Shown here piece by piece: positions 1 through 9,196 of a DNA stretch of 64,000 nt. The notes under the pieces are model-generated. The model saw nothing but the letters and a program-made list of their open reading frames with translations. It did no database searches and was not told the DNA's origin. Location: contig JAIXPW010000012.1 in assembly GCA_027485995.1 (NCBI GenBank), positions 1 to 64,000 of the forward strand. Direction: 5' to 3'. This DNA comes from Verrucomicrobiaceae bacterium. Lineage in GTDB: Bacteria; Verrucomicrobiota; Verrucomicrobiia; Verrucomicrobiales; Akkermansiaceae. The position numbers and the translations under genes were made by a program. Numbering within the stretch: the first letter of the stretch is position 1; every line of letters begins with the position of its first letter.

Positions 1-3
1 CGG

Positions 4-66
4 TTCCGAGTTCCGAGTTCCGAGTTCCGAGTTCCGAGTTCCGAGTTCCGAGTTCCGAGTTCCAAC
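4..66. repeat. Heptamer array, unit TTCCGAG
   Basis: Eight perfect tandem copies of TTCCGAG occupy positions 4-59, followed by one degenerate copy (TTCCAAC). The array may extend left of the window. It is intergenic, downstream of the small minus-strand gene that ends at 139. Rotated and complemented, the unit reads GAACTCG, which resembles the GAAATTC and GAAATCC units of other arrays in this window. Confidence 0.95.
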
Positions 67-138
67 CGATGTGTTTTGGAGGCTGTCAACTTCAGGCCGA
101 CGTGGTTTGGACGATGCGGACTCCATCTGTTGGGTCGG

Positions 139-516
139 CTAACCGGCCAGGAACGACAGGATGCTGGCGAACATTTTCCATAGCGTCCAAAGGGCTCCCG
201 TGATCGTGAGCAAAGCAAGGAGAGCCGCCCAGATCGGATGCTTCTGGTTGAATGCCTGCTGTTCCGCCTGTTCCTTCTCAAAGAACCGATCCGGTCGTGT
301 TGCTTTCCAGAAGGTGAAGGGAGTCAGGACCAGGAAGGGAACTGCAAACCACCAGAGAAATGGCAATCCTCTGGCAATCGCGAGCCAAGCAATGGTCCCA
401 CCTATGGAGATGCAGCAGGCAAACGAGCTCCAGAGCTCAATCCGGCGGTATGGTGCGTGGTTCATCGTTCTGGTCCGCGTTCGACCGATCCACGGCAGGT
501 GCATGGGATTATCCAC
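139..516 (-). CDS. Small membrane protein of unknown function
   Basis: I do not recognise a family. The 125-residue product has three or four hydrophobic stretches, around residues 32-50, 52-68 and 94-120, separated by a charged segment rich in Glu, Gln and Lys (about residues 76-92). It is therefore probably an inner-membrane protein. The longest frame opens with GTG at 516. Later ATG codons at 504 or 465 are possible starts, and none has a clear ribosome binding site. It stands alone between a heptamer array and the end of the giant repeat protein gene. The downstream array means its 3' end falls in repeat-rich DNA. Confidence 0.6.
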   Translation of the reverse strand: MDNPMHLPWIGRTRTRTMNHAPYRRIELWSSFACCISIGGTIAWLAIARGLPFLWWFAVPFLVLTPFTFWKATRPDRFFEKEQAEQQAFNQKHPIWAALLALLTITGALWTLWKMFASILSFLAG

Positions 517-654
517 CAGGCATGGGCAAGGCCTGCGCGGTTTCTAACATCCCTGGCTCCTCTGAGCAACGGAATCAGAGGATTCGGGATGAACAATTCC
601 GGATGAAGTCCGACGGTCGCGAATCACGGCAACTGCCGTTTGCCGGGCTGCCCC

Positions 655-3600
655 TCAGGGCACATCTGACACTTTGGCGCGAATGAATTGCTTTGATGCA
701 TCATTCACCGGGATTGAAGTACGGAAAGTGTGGTAGGTCCAACCGCTGTCGAGAGTGGGCAGGGTCGATTGGATCGAAGTTGCCTCCACGCCGGTGACCT
801 CCGTCACGGTCGTCGTGAAGCTTTCCAGATCGACGGTGGCTTCGATCGTATAAACGATGCCGTCCGCAATGGTGGTCATGGACGGACTGCCGGCGAACGC
901 TGGAGCTGAGCTGCGGACTGGAATCGTCAAGGTCAGGACCTTGTCGCTTCCGAGGGTGACGATCCTGTTGGAAACCTTGCCATCGGTGACTCCGGACAGC
1001 GGATTGCCATTGAAGGCGAACTCTCCGAGGTTGTTGATGCCGTCGCCATCCGGGTTGTCAACCTTGCCGTTCTGGCCGATCGGCAGACTGAGCGATTCCG
1101 CCCATAGGCTGAACGGGGTGCCGCCGCCGGTGGTGACATTGAGGATGCCGGTGCCGGTGATGCGGGCGTCCTTGTGGGTCGCGGAGGAGCTCAGGGACCC
1201 CCAGGTTCCGGAGGCCTGAAGAACGCCACCGATCGAGAGTTTGTCCACGGTGTCGGTGGCGTCGAAGTTGAGGTCAAGGGTGGCTCCCGAAGCCGCAATG
1301 CTGACCGTGGAGCCATCGGCCAGGAAGGCGCTTCCCAGCGAGAGGGTGCCTGAGTTCACGCTGGTGTTGCCGGTGTAGGTGTTTGCCCCGCTCAGGAGGG
1401 TGGTGCCTGTTCCTGACTGGGTGACAGTGCCGCTGCCTGAGATGACGGCGGAAAGGGTGAGGTTGGTGGTGGCATCGCGGTTGAAGACGAGCGCGCCATG
1501 GTTCACGACGCCGTTCGAACCGAGGGTGCCGGTGGCCCCTCCATTGCCGATTTGCAGGGTGCCAGCGGAAATGGTGGTGATGCCGGACCAGGTGTTGGTG
1601 CCGGTGAGGATCGTGCGGCCGACGCCGGTCTGGGTAATTGTTCCGGTGCCGGAAATCACGCCACCAATCGTCAGGTTGGCGGTGGCGTCGCGATTGATGA
1701 CCACGGCTGCGTTGTTGATCACGTTTCCGGAGCCGAGGTTGCCGGTGGCTCCGCCGTTGCCGACCTGAAGGATGCCCGCAGAGATCGTCGTCGGTGCGCT
1801 GTAGGTGCTGGCTCCGGTGACGGTTAGCGTGCCGAGGCCGGCTTTGGTCACTCCGCCAGCAGCTCCGGTGATGGGTCCTGATACCAGAAGGTCGGTGGCC
1901 GGAGAGGAGGTGACGTCCGCCACGGTGAAGTTGGCCACAGCGCCCGCCGATTGACCAATGTTGACGGTTGATGAGATAGTCGATTGCGTGGTGCCGGTGA
2001 CCGTGATGGCGTTCGCGGACGAGGCTCGGATTTCAGAGGTGCCGTTGATGGTCGCTCCGTTCAAGGTTGCGGCGTTCACGTATTGGGCACCGCCCACCGT
2101 GAGGGTGCCGCCGTTGATGACGATCTGCTCTCCGAAGGTGAAGTTGTCTCCTCCGAAAGCATGAGAGGTGAGGGTTTCCAAGGTGGCGCCCGAGTTGATG
2201 GTGATCAGTCCGGCACCGGCGATCTTGTCGGTGTTGAAGGAACTCCCTCCGACCTGAAGCTTGCCTTGATTGACCGTGATGAACTGGGGCAGGGCTCCCG
2301 GTCCGTTCGCAGTCAAGGCGAGGGTTCCGGGGCCGGTTTTGGTGATGGTTTTGCCAGTGCCGCTGGCAAAAGCTCCGCTGAGGGTGAGGGTGCCCGCTTC
2401 GGATTGAAGTTGGGCGGATCCGGTCACGTTGATCGCACCGGCGTAGCTGTTGGTTCCGCTGAGGTTGCGGACCACGCCGTTTCCGCCGACCCCGGTGCCT
2501 GTGATGGAAAGAGGCTCGGCTCCGACGACGATGCCGCCCTGAATTTCCAGGGTCGCTCCCGAGGAAATGGTGGTCCCGCCAGCTGTTGTGCCTAGAGCGG
2601 TGGCGTTCTGGATCGTCAGCGTGCCGGTGTTGACGAGGGTGCTTCCGGTGTAGGAATTGGGTCCGCTGAGGGTGACGCTGCCGGTTCCGTTTTTGCTGAG
2701 GCTCACGCTGCCGATTCCGTTGTTAGCAATGGTGGAGTCGATCAGCGTCGGGCTGGTGGACGAGTTGGCCAGCACGAGCAGGCCGGGAAAGTCGATCTCG
2801 CCACCCGCAGTGAGAGTGCCGGTGGTGAGGGTCAATCCTCCGGTGCCGATGGCCGCGCCGACGGTGCCGGATGAACCAAGGCGGAGGAGGTTCCCTGTGC
2901 CGATGGTCACGATTGCGGGACCATCGGTGGCCGTGTTGTTCAGCGAGTTGATGTCGGTGATGCCGGCAGCAAGAGTGATGGTGTCGGACGTGCCTCCATT
3001 CACGATCCGGACATTCTGACTGGCACCCGAAGGAATGGTTCCTCCGAGGCGAAGGACGTCGGTGAAGTTGGAGAAGATGACGATATTGCCATTGCCATCA
3101 TTTGCAGCCTGACTGCCGAGAATGCTGACCCCCGGAAGGATGCCGTTGACGTTGTCGGAGGTGGTGGTGGCGATGCCGGTGCCGCCAAGATCGAGTTGAC
3201 CACTCACCACATTGATGGAACCGAGGGCGATGGTGGCGCTGCCTGAAGTGCGGGTGATGGAAACAATGCCGTTGATGGTGGTTTCCGCGACGATCTCCGT
3301 GTGAGTGCCGCCTGAGAGGTTGAGGCGGCCGCCGCTGAGGATCAGGGATCCGTCATCGGATAGCTTGGAGGTGTCCGAAGATGAGTAATCGAGGGTCAGG
3401 GTGTTCGCTCCTAGTTTGGTGGTGCTGCCGGATCCGGTGATGGTGGAGGTGAGGGTGAAGTCGTCGGAGCGGTTGAAGCTGACATTGCCGCTGTTGGAGA
3501 TGGTGGCGTTGAGCGAACCACTGGTTCCGCCATTGCCAATCTGGAGGGTGCCGGCGTTGACGGTGGCGGTGCCGCTCCAGTTGTTGGTTCCAGCAAGTGT

Positions 3601-5211
3601 TAGATTTCCTCCATTCACGGTGGCTCCGGCGATGGTGTTGTTGCCGCTGAGGATGAGGGTGCCGCTGTCGTTCTTGGTGATGAGACCCGAGGTGTTGGCT
3701 GCCAGATCGCCTGCGGTCAGGGTGTAAGTGAAGGTCGGGGCGGCGGTCGTCGGCGCGCCGCTGTTGAAGGCAAAGCTCAGCACGTCGCCAGCGAGGTAGT
3801 CCTTACCTGGGTTGGTGAGGGTGACGCCGGTGATCACGCCCCCGGAGACATTGGCGATGGCGGTGGCACCAGTGCCGCTGCCGCCCGTCACGGTGACTTG
3901 AGGAGCACCGAGGTAACCACTGCCCCCGTTGGCGACTGTTAGATTGCCGCCTGCGATGTAAATGCCGTTGCCGGTGGCGGCCGTGAGGTTGGCCGAGATG
4001 GTGGCGGTTCCACTGCCGCTTTTCACGGTGAGACCACCATTGTAAACGGTTGGGCTCACGGTGGCATTGATGAGGGTAACGGAAGAGGCTCCGGCCTGGA
4101 GTGTGCCGCCGTTGAGGTTGAGTATGGCGGTGCTTGCGGGTGAAACGGTCGGACGGTTGATCGGGGCACTGAGGACCAGCGTGCCGCTGTTCAGGTTGAC
4201 GGTGCCGTTGGAGCCCCCACTGTTGCCGATGACGAAGCCCGAGCTGTTGGCGGAGGTCATCACGTGGGTTCCACCGGCTGCAGTGCCGAGGTTGAAGATG
4301 GCGACACCGTTGGAGGCGTCGCCAACGAGGACCCGGTAAGAGGAGCTGATCGAGGAGGTGCCACCGGTAAAGGTGGCCAAGCCCGCACTCGTGTTTCCGC
4401 CAGCGAGGCCGAGTGCGAGGAAGCGGGCCACGTTCAGGGTGCCGCCCGTTTGATGAAGAACTCCAAGGCCCCAGTTCCCCAAGCGGATGCCGCCGCTGTT
4501 GGTGGTGTTCACTGTGCCGCTGGAGATGGTGAGGGAGCCATATCCCAGTGCGCTGGCGCTGGAGCCGCTGCCGACCGTCAGGTAGCCGGTGGAGGCCGTG
4601 GAGTTGAAGGTGCCGCCTGTGACGACGATGGCACCGCCACTGCCTGAGCCGGTGCCGACCAGGACGCCATTGAAGCTGGAGGTGCCCCCGCTGATATTCA
4701 CGGTGCCGCGGGAGCCGGTGGTGGAGCCAATCGACAGGGAGCCGTTTCCAGAACTGCCGCCGTTGAGGGTCAGGCCTCCGGCATTGACCAGCGTCGCGCC
4801 GGTGTAGGTGTTTGCTCCAGAAAGGGTCAGGGTGCCGGCACCGGTTTTGTTCAATCCGGCGGTTCCGGCAAGGATCGAGGAAATCGCGGCGTCTGCGATG
4901 GCGGCGATCCCGGGAGTGGTACCTGAAAGGGTGAGGGTGCCGCCAGAGAGGGTGTAGCCGGTGCTGTTGAGGGTGAGCGCGTTCGCATTGATTGCAGCGG
5001 TCAGGGAGACGGTGCCCGCGCCGGCGGTTCCGAAGATGGCCTGGTCAGCGGCGGCATTTCCCCACACTGAACCAGTCCAGTTGGCCGTGGTGGTGTCCCA
5101 GTTAGTGTTGGTGCCGGCGTCCCATGTGAAGACGGCGCCGTGAACGGTTGGCGTGAGCAGCGCGAGTGAAAGGAGGAGGGAAGCAGGGGTGAGTGGACGA
5201 CGATTTTTCAT
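655..5211 (-). CDS. Giant secreted autotransporter-associated beta-strand repeat protein
   Basis: This 1518-residue protein begins with a signal peptide (about residues 1-25, hydrophobic core LLLSLALL, cleavage near VHG-A). The body is Gly/Thr/Asn/Ser-rich. It carries at least six copies of the autotransporter-associated repeat, recognisable as GAGTLTLSGANTYTG followed by a turn and an NAGTLxLG strand. Such repeats form right-handed beta-helices. The last 130 residues form a separate domain with a GDGINNLGEF motif, common at the C-terminus of exported Verrucomicrobia proteins. No C-terminal beta-barrel is seen, so it is not a complete type V autotransporter, and no PEP-CTERM tail is seen. It lies 192 bp downstream of the FecR gene and is the plausible output of that sigma/FecR pair. 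Its ligand or surface role is unknown. Confidence 0.9.
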   Translation of the reverse strand: MKNRRPLTPASLLLSLALLTPTVHGAVFTWDAGTNTNWDTTTANWTGSVWGNAAADQAIFGTAGAGTVSLTAAINANALTLNSTGYTLSGGTLTLSGTTPGIAAIADAAISSILAGTAGLNKTGAGTLTLSGANTYTGATLVNAGGLTLNGGSSGNGSLSIGSTTGSRGTVNISGGTSSFNGVLVGTGSGSGGAIVVTGGTFNSTASTGYLTVGSGSSASALGYGSLTISSGTVNTTNSGGIRLGNWGLGVLHQTGGTLNVARFLALGLAGGNTSAGLATFTGGTSSISSSYRVLVGDASNGVAIFNLGTAAGGTHVMTSANSSGFVIGNSGGSNGTVNLNSGTLVLSAPINRPTVSPASTAILNLNGGTLQAGASSVTLINATVSPTVYNGGLTVKSGSGTATISANLTAATGNGIYIAGGNLTVANGGSGYLGAPQVTVTGGSGTGATAIANVSGGVITGVTLTNPGKDYLAGDVLSFAFNSGAPTTAAPTFTYTLTAGDLAANTSGLITKNDSGTLILSGNNTIAGATVNGGNLTLAGTNNWSGTATVNAGTLQIGNGGTSGSLNATISNSGNVSFNRSDDFTLTSTITGSGSTTKLGANTLTLDYSSSDTSKLSDDGSLILSGGRLNLSGGTHTEIVAETTINGIVSITRTSGSATIALGSINVVSGQLDLGGTGIATTTSDNVNGILPGVSILGSQAANDGNGNIVIFSNFTDVLRLGGTIPSGASQNVRIVNGGTSDTITLAAGITDINSLNNTATDGPAIVTIGTGNLLRLGSSGTVGAAIGTGGLTLTTGTLTAGGEIDFPGLLVLANSSTSPTLIDSTIANNGIGSVSLSKNGTGSVTLSGPNSYTGSTLVNTGTLTIQNATALGTTAGGTTISSGATLEIQGGIVVGAEPLSITGTGVGGNGVVRNLSGTNSYAGAINVTGSAQLQSEAGTLTLSGAFASGTGKTITKTGPGTLALTANGPGALPQFITVNQGKLQVGGSSFNTDKIAGAGLITINSGATLETLTSHAFGGDNFTFGEQIVINGGTLTVGGAQYVNAATLNGATINGTSEIRASSANAITVTGTTQSTISSTVNIGQSAGAVANFTVADVTSSPATDLLVSGPITGAAGGVTKAGLGTLTVTGASTYSAPTTISAGILQVGNGGATGNLGSGNVINNAAVVINRDATANLTIGGVISGTGTITQTGVGRTILTGTNTWSGITTISAGTLQIGNGGATGTLGSNGVVNHGALVFNRDATTNLTLSAVISGSGTVTQSGTGTTLLSGANTYTGNTSVNSGTLSLGSAFLADGSTVSIAASGATLDLNFDATDTVDKLSIGGVLQASGTWGSLSSSATHKDARITGTGILNVTTGGGTPFSLWAESLSLPIGQNGKVDNPDGDGINNLGEFAFNGNPLSGVTDGKVSNRIVTLGSDKVLTLTIPVRSSAPAFAGSPSMTTIADGIVYTIEATVDLESFTTTVTEVTGVEATSIQSTLPTLDSGWTYHTFRTSIPVNDASKQFIRAKVSDVP

Positions 5212-5332
5212 GGGATGATGGTGTTATTCCCGATCAGGGGAAAGAAGATGTGACTGGGCGATGGGGCGAGATATCCTTTGCGAGGGACTTGGAGGCATCC
5301 CCACACGCCTCATAACTCCCGCACCTCGAGAA

Positions 5333-5340
5333 AGGTTTAG
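5333..5340 (-). promoter_or_regulatory. CTAAACCT box upstream of the giant repeat gene
   Basis: Reading the minus strand, CTAAACCT lies 122 bp upstream of the repeat-protein ATG. The same octamer lies 34 bp upstream of the ECF sigma start (7359-7366). A shared element before a sigma gene and its presumed target could be part of an autoregulated ECF promoter. No consistent -35 partner at equal spacing was found, so the call is weak. Confidence 0.25.
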
Positions 5341-5403
5341 TGCGAGCATCAACTTTCCCGACAGTTGACGGAAACGTCACCCACACTCACCACCGGACGC
5401 TGG

Positions 5404-6795
5404 CTATCGATCCACCAGCTCCACGGAGATCCGCCTAAAGGCCAGGTCTCCTCCGTCCTCGTTTTCCACGGCGATTGAGGACGGAACCTTGTCGGATTGA
5501 TAGGGCAAGCGGGCAATCTGATAGCCGTTGGCAAAAAATGTTATCTGCCCGGCCACTGGATCGCATCGCAGTTTGATGCTCTGTTCCCCCAGCGCAGACA
5601 CCGGAGTGACCGCGGATTGCTCGCCGGTGATTGCATTGCGAATCCTCCAGTGGTGGTCGTCGATGGCCGCAGCCTCGACTGCGCAAAGGGCGGCGCCGTC
5701 CGCCGCCTTGAGGATGATTCGTTCGATCCCACCAAGCCGCTTCCGCTTGTCCCAGATCCGCTCCGGAGTCAGGGTTTGAAAGGTGAGGACGGTGACGGGC
5801 TTTGTCCGCCCGAGCTGGCTACCGGAGAATTGGACCGAGAGATTCTTGAATCCATGGGACGTGTCCAGCTTGCCGCCTCCAGCGACGGAGGGCAGGAGCT
5901 CAGAAACGACTTTCCAGGGCCCTCCGACGTCAGCGGGCTTTCCGTTCAACAGCGTGCTCTCGGGTTCACTGAAATCGTCATCAAAGATCACAGACCCTGG
6001 GGGATTTGGGGTACCCGGGCGCATCAGGAGCGGGGGTTTGGTGCCGTCAAGCCTGAGCGTTTCGTTCGAATGAAGCGTCACCGGCGCGGTGCCGTCCCGC
6101 CGATCCAACTGGACCTCGCCGCTGGACACGGAAACTTCAAAGGTTTGCGGGTCGTCGATCCGCAGGCTGAAGCGGCTGATGAACGGGTGGACGACGACCC
6201 TGCTTTCACCCACTCCGATCTCGATTCCGGAGTCCGCTGAGGCGATGTCGAAGTCCGCTCGCCCCTGGTGGAGAACCGCCCTGCCATGCTTGTCGAGGAG
6301 GGTCAGTCCAGATGGCCCCTTGAGGCTCACCTGGCTGGTTGACACGAGAAAGACCGTCACCTCCCCGTCCGCCACCTCGAGCTTCTCCCCTGGATGCAGG
6401 CTGGAGGCGTAAGACGCGGCGCCGTCGATGGAGAAATGGGAGCCAGGGGCCGCCACAAGTGAGTGTGCCGGAGTTCGGGAGAAACTCCAAACGAGGCCGA
6501 TCGCTCCAAGGATCAACGCCGCGGCGACGGCTGGCCATTTCCAGGAACGGGGCTGCGACGGCGAAGTGGGAGCGAAGACGATCGGCGCATCCTGGGATTC
6601 TGTTTCCGGAGTCACCTCCCCGGCATCGCTAAACAGGTCGCGAAGCATCTGGTCCGTGCACAGAAGATCGTAGTAAAGCTGGCGGGCTTTCGGGTCCTCA
6701 AGGAGGGTCTCGTGCAGCTCCTTCCAGTCTTCCTCGGTGATCGAGCCGTCGAGGAGCGCGTGAATCCGCCGTTCGGTTTTGCTCTGTAAATTCAT
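5404..6795 (-). CDS. FecR-family anti-sigma / sigma regulator with C-terminal lectin-like region
   Basis: A 463-residue membrane protein. Residues 1-60 resemble the cytoplasmic sigma-binding part of anti-sigma factors (RRIHALLDGSITEEDWKEL). One transmembrane helix spans about 86-105. A FecR-type periplasmic domain follows (APGSHFSIDGA, then a beta-rich stretch to about 255), and then a region starting FDDDFSEPE that looks like a concanavalin/LamG-type sandwich. The start codon overlaps the sigma-factor stop by 4 bp (ATGA), so the two are translationally coupled. FecR proteins hold or activate an ECF sigma factor in response to an envelope signal. Here the extra C-terminal sandwich may sense a glycan, which is inference. 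Confidence 0.88.
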   Translation of the reverse strand: MNLQSKTERRIHALLDGSITEEDWKELHETLLEDPKARQLYYDLLCTDQMLRDLFSDAGEVTPETESQDAPIVFAPTSPSQPRSWKWPAVAAALILGAIGLVWSFSRTPAHSLVAAPGSHFSIDGAASYASSLHPGEKLEVADGEVTVFLVSTSQVSLKGPSGLTLLDKHGRAVLHQGRADFDIASADSGIEIGVGESRVVVHPFISRFSLRIDDPQTFEVSVSSGEVQLDRRDGTAPVTLHSNETLRLDGTKPPLLMRPGTPNPPGSVIFDDDFSEPESTLLNGKPADVGGPWKVVSELLPSVAGGGKLDTSHGFKNLSVQFSGSQLGRTKPVTVLTFQTLTPERIWDKRKRLGGIERIILKAADGAALCAVEAAAIDDHHWRIRNAITGEQSAVTPVSALGEQSIKLRCDPVAGQITFFANGYQIARLPYQSDKVPSSIAVENEDGGDLAFRRISVELVDR

Positions 6796-7325
6796 GAAGC
6801 TGGCGATTGGAGTTGGCCCTCGATGCAGCGTTTCAAGGACGAGCGGAGTTGGTTAAGGCGGGCCTTGAGGGTGCCAACGCTGCGATTGGTCCTCATCGCC
6901 AGATCATCCAGGGATTGGTCCGTCCAGTAGCGGTGACGGAGCAGTTCGGCATCCTTTTCGGTGACCTTCGAAAGGCAATGCTTCAAGGCCGCATGTCGAT
7001 CCGGCAGTTCGTCCGTCACGGCTGGAAATTCGGCGGTGAAAAGGTCGAGGAGCTTGTCATCGAACGCGACCGTCTTTGATCGGCTCAGGGCCCGCAAGTG
7101 GTGCATCACGTGGAACCGCGCCACCTGAAATGCCCAGTTCTTGAAACTGGTCCCGGGAGTGAAGTCGGATCGCTTCCGCCAGAGTGTGATGTTGACTACT
7201 TGTCGGATGTCGGAAGCCGCGTGGATATCGCCTGTCAGCGCCCGGATCATGTAAAAGAGGTCCATTTGACAGAGAGTCAGTTCGCGGACGAATTCGTCGA
7301 TGTCGCTGGAAGGCTCTGAGGTCAT
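6792..7325 (-). CDS. ECF sigma factor, FecR-coupled
   Basis: RNA polymerase sigma factor of the sigma-70 family, ECF size (177 residues from the chosen start). The region 2 signature is present (DLFYMIRALTGDIHAASDIRQ) and region 4 reads LRHRYWTDQSLDDLAMRTN. It resembles the group common in Planctomycetes and Verrucomicrobia. The frame stays open to 7526, but those extra residues show no sigma homology, so the ATG at 7325 (MTSEPSSDIDEF) is preferred. It is coupled by a 4-bp overlap to the FecR gene and followed by the giant repeat protein, so its targets probably include the latter. Confidence 0.87.
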   Translation of the reverse strand: MTSEPSSDIDEFVRELTLCQMDLFYMIRALTGDIHAASDIRQVVNITLWRKRSDFTPGTSFKNWAFQVARFHVMHHLRALSRSKTVAFDDKLLDLFTAEFPAVTDELPDRHAALKHCLSKVTEKDAELLRHRYWTDQSLDDLAMRTNRSVGTLKARLNQLRSSLKRCIEGQLQSPAS

Positions 7326-7358
7326 GGAGGCAAATGACTGATTCCCGTTCGGGCCAGC

Positions 7359-7366
7359 AGGTTTAG
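7359..7366 (-). promoter_or_regulatory. CTAAACCT box upstream of ECF sigma gene
   Basis: The minus-strand octamer CTAAACCT lies 34 bp upstream of the chosen sigma ATG at 7325 and matches the box at 5333-5340. It is a possible -10-region element for an autoregulated promoter. Only the octamer is shared. Confidence 0.25.
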
Positions 7367-7519
7367 TCCCATTCGAAAATTTATGTTCTTCAGTTTCGCG
7401 ACACTTTCGCCGACTCGTCGGAGCGGCTGCCGATGGGTTGACGAGTTGATCAAAACTCCGGTCAACCATCATTCGAGCGGAAATCCGTTCTTCCGCATCA
7501 AGCGTGGGAGAAAAATGAG

Positions 7520-7655
7520 AAACCACGAAACTGCACGAAAAGGCACGAAAGGAGACACATTCCTAGGGGGCGTCGCACTCGTCGGAGGAGTGAGTCCGAC
7601 GTGATTCGGAGCTCCCTGACTTTCGTGATGGTTCGTGAATCTCGTGGTTTGGTTT
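7520..7655 (-). repeat. CACGAAA-type dispersed repeat, copy 1
   Basis: The element is bounded by AAACCACGAAA and TCGTGGTTT, with extra CACGAAA iterations just inside. On the minus strand its core (GTCAGGGAGCTCCGAATC, then GGACTCACTC) aligns with the cores of copies 3 and 4 near 39 kb. It fills most of the gene-free stretch 7326-7820. The rest of that stretch shows nothing recognisable. Confidence 0.75.
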
Positions 7656-7820
7656 TCGGGATCAAGGGATCGGGGACGAAGTCAGAGCGACTCAGTTCCA
7701 TTCGTCCGTCAGCCACGCGTTGCGGACACGCAGGGGGGGCGATAGGGGACTTGGCAGCCGCTGGAATCCTCGTTGATCCCGAGACCTGCAAGGCCTGTTG
7801 GAATCCCCGCCCGGCAAGGG

Positions 7821-9179
7821 TCAGTTGGCCAGGTCCATGGTCTTCCCGATCAGCACCAGGACCTCCTTGCGGTCGAGGGGAAGGTCTCCGGCGGAGCACT
7901 CGCGGGCGAGACCGGCGACGATCTCGGGATCGATGGCATCGGCCCGATCGCGGGTGAGCCAGAGGGAGTAGGAGGCGAGGAGGGCGGCAAAACGGGCGTC
8001 GTTCGAGGGCTCCGTTTCCGGATTCCGGATCACGGCCAGCAGTGGGGCATCGGCTCCGTCGACTTTCCAGTGGATCTCCCCAAGACGGCTAGCATTGGCG
8101 CGGGGCTCGATCTGGACAAGCAGGGTGGTGGCGGTTCTGGCCGGGAGTTGGGTGGGCAGGGCTCCGGGCTCCACGCCGCGCATGGGTGAGAAACCGAGAA
8201 GGCGGAAGCTGGAAACGGCGGAGGGATCGACACTGAGGGCGGCCTCGATCTTGCGGGGGGCATTGGCGGCTCCCTGGAGATGGATCATGAGCAGCGTGGC
8301 CGAGGGTTTCCACGGGCAGGAAAGCGATTCGGTCGAAACGCTGACCCCTTTGGCGATCGAGGCCGTGCCTCCACTGGGGCGGAGCTCGAAGGCGTTGAGG
8401 ATTTCCTCAAGGCGGACGGCCTTGGCCGGGGGCAGGGTGCGGTTCTCCTTCACCGACTTGTAGATCCAGGCGAGGCTGCCGCGTCCGGAAAGGATGGGCA
8501 GGTCGAGTTGGGTGGACACGGCGGTGGAGACCGAGCCGCGCGCGATCAGATCCGGCAGGCTGGAGGTGTCGGGAAGGGGGGCATCGGCGATCTGTTGGGC
8601 CACGCGGTCAAGCATCTCTCCCGAGGCATCGCGCAGGGCCAGATCGAGGGCCTTGGCATTGACGGCGAGCTGGTCTTTGGCGGGCGGATTCGAAACCGCC
8701 TGTCCCGGCACCTTCGGGCCTGGGGCTGGTAGAATGGCGACGGCGAAAGGCAGCTTTTCGACTGGTGCAGGAGAGGTGGAGGTCGGCCCGTCAGCAGGGG
8801 TCGTGGCGATGGGCGCGGTGGTGGCGTCCTCGTTGGGACGGAATGCGATCCAGGAAACGAGCGCGAGTGCCGCAGCGATGCCGACGGGCATTAGATACGG
8901 CGCGGGGGAGCTTTTCCGGGCAGGGAAGGGGATCGGTTCGCCGGCATTGGGCGTTTCCCGCACGGCGCGACGGATGTTCTCACGCTGACGGGGCAGAAGG
9001 ATTCGGGAATCGGGGGCCAGTGCCCCCATCAGCACTCGTTGGACCTTGTAGGATTCATCAAGCGCGGCCCGGACGGTGGCATCGGCATCGGCGGCGCGCT
9101 CGACGGCGGCGGCTTCCTCCGGCGACAATTCACCGAGGAGATAAGCGGTGAGTCTGGGATCTTCGGGATGGAGTTTCAT
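7821..9179 (-). CDS. Putative anti-sigma factor with YfbK-like C-terminal domain
   Basis: A 452-residue membrane protein. Its N-terminus (PEDPRLTAYLLGELSPEEAAAVE) is typical of cytoplasmic anti-sigma domains. One transmembrane segment follows at about residues 93-112, and a Pro/Ala/Thr-rich linker runs to about 190. The C-terminal half (from about 240, RLEEILNAF to the end) resembles the domain that follows the von Willebrand A domain in YfbK-type proteins. The VWA domain itself, with its DxSxS metal site, is absent. It begins 17 bp after the upstream ECF sigma gene, so the pair is very probably a sigma/anti-sigma module. Confidence 0.75.
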   Translation of the reverse strand: MKLHPEDPRLTAYLLGELSPEEAAAVERAADADATVRAALDESYKVQRVLMGALAPDSRILLPRQRENIRRAVRETPNAGEPIPFPARKSSPAPYLMPVGIAAALALVSWIAFRPNEDATTAPIATTPADGPTSTSPAPVEKLPFAVAILPAPGPKVPGQAVSNPPAKDQLAVNAKALDLALRDASGEMLDRVAQQIADAPLPDTSSLPDLIARGSVSTAVSTQLDLPILSGRGSLAWIYKSVKENRTLPPAKAVRLEEILNAFELRPSGGTASIAKGVSVSTESLSCPWKPSATLLMIHLQGAANAPRKIEAALSVDPSAVSSFRLLGFSPMRGVEPGALPTQLPARTATTLLVQIEPRANASRLGEIHWKVDGADAPLLAVIRNPETEPSNDARFAALLASYSLWLTRDRADAIDPEIVAGLARECSAGDLPLDRKEVLVLIGKTMDLAN

Positions 9180-9196
9180 GGCGGTGAAAAGGGAGT

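Noticed and set aside
5497..6240. 247-codon plus-strand frame inside the FecR gene
   Set aside because: Antisense to a gene with clear FecR features and coupled to its sigma factor.
7498..7957. Overlapping frames in the spacer before the YfbK-like anti-sigma gene
   Set aside because: They cover repeat copy 1 and the 3' end of the anti-sigma gene, with no motif or start signal.
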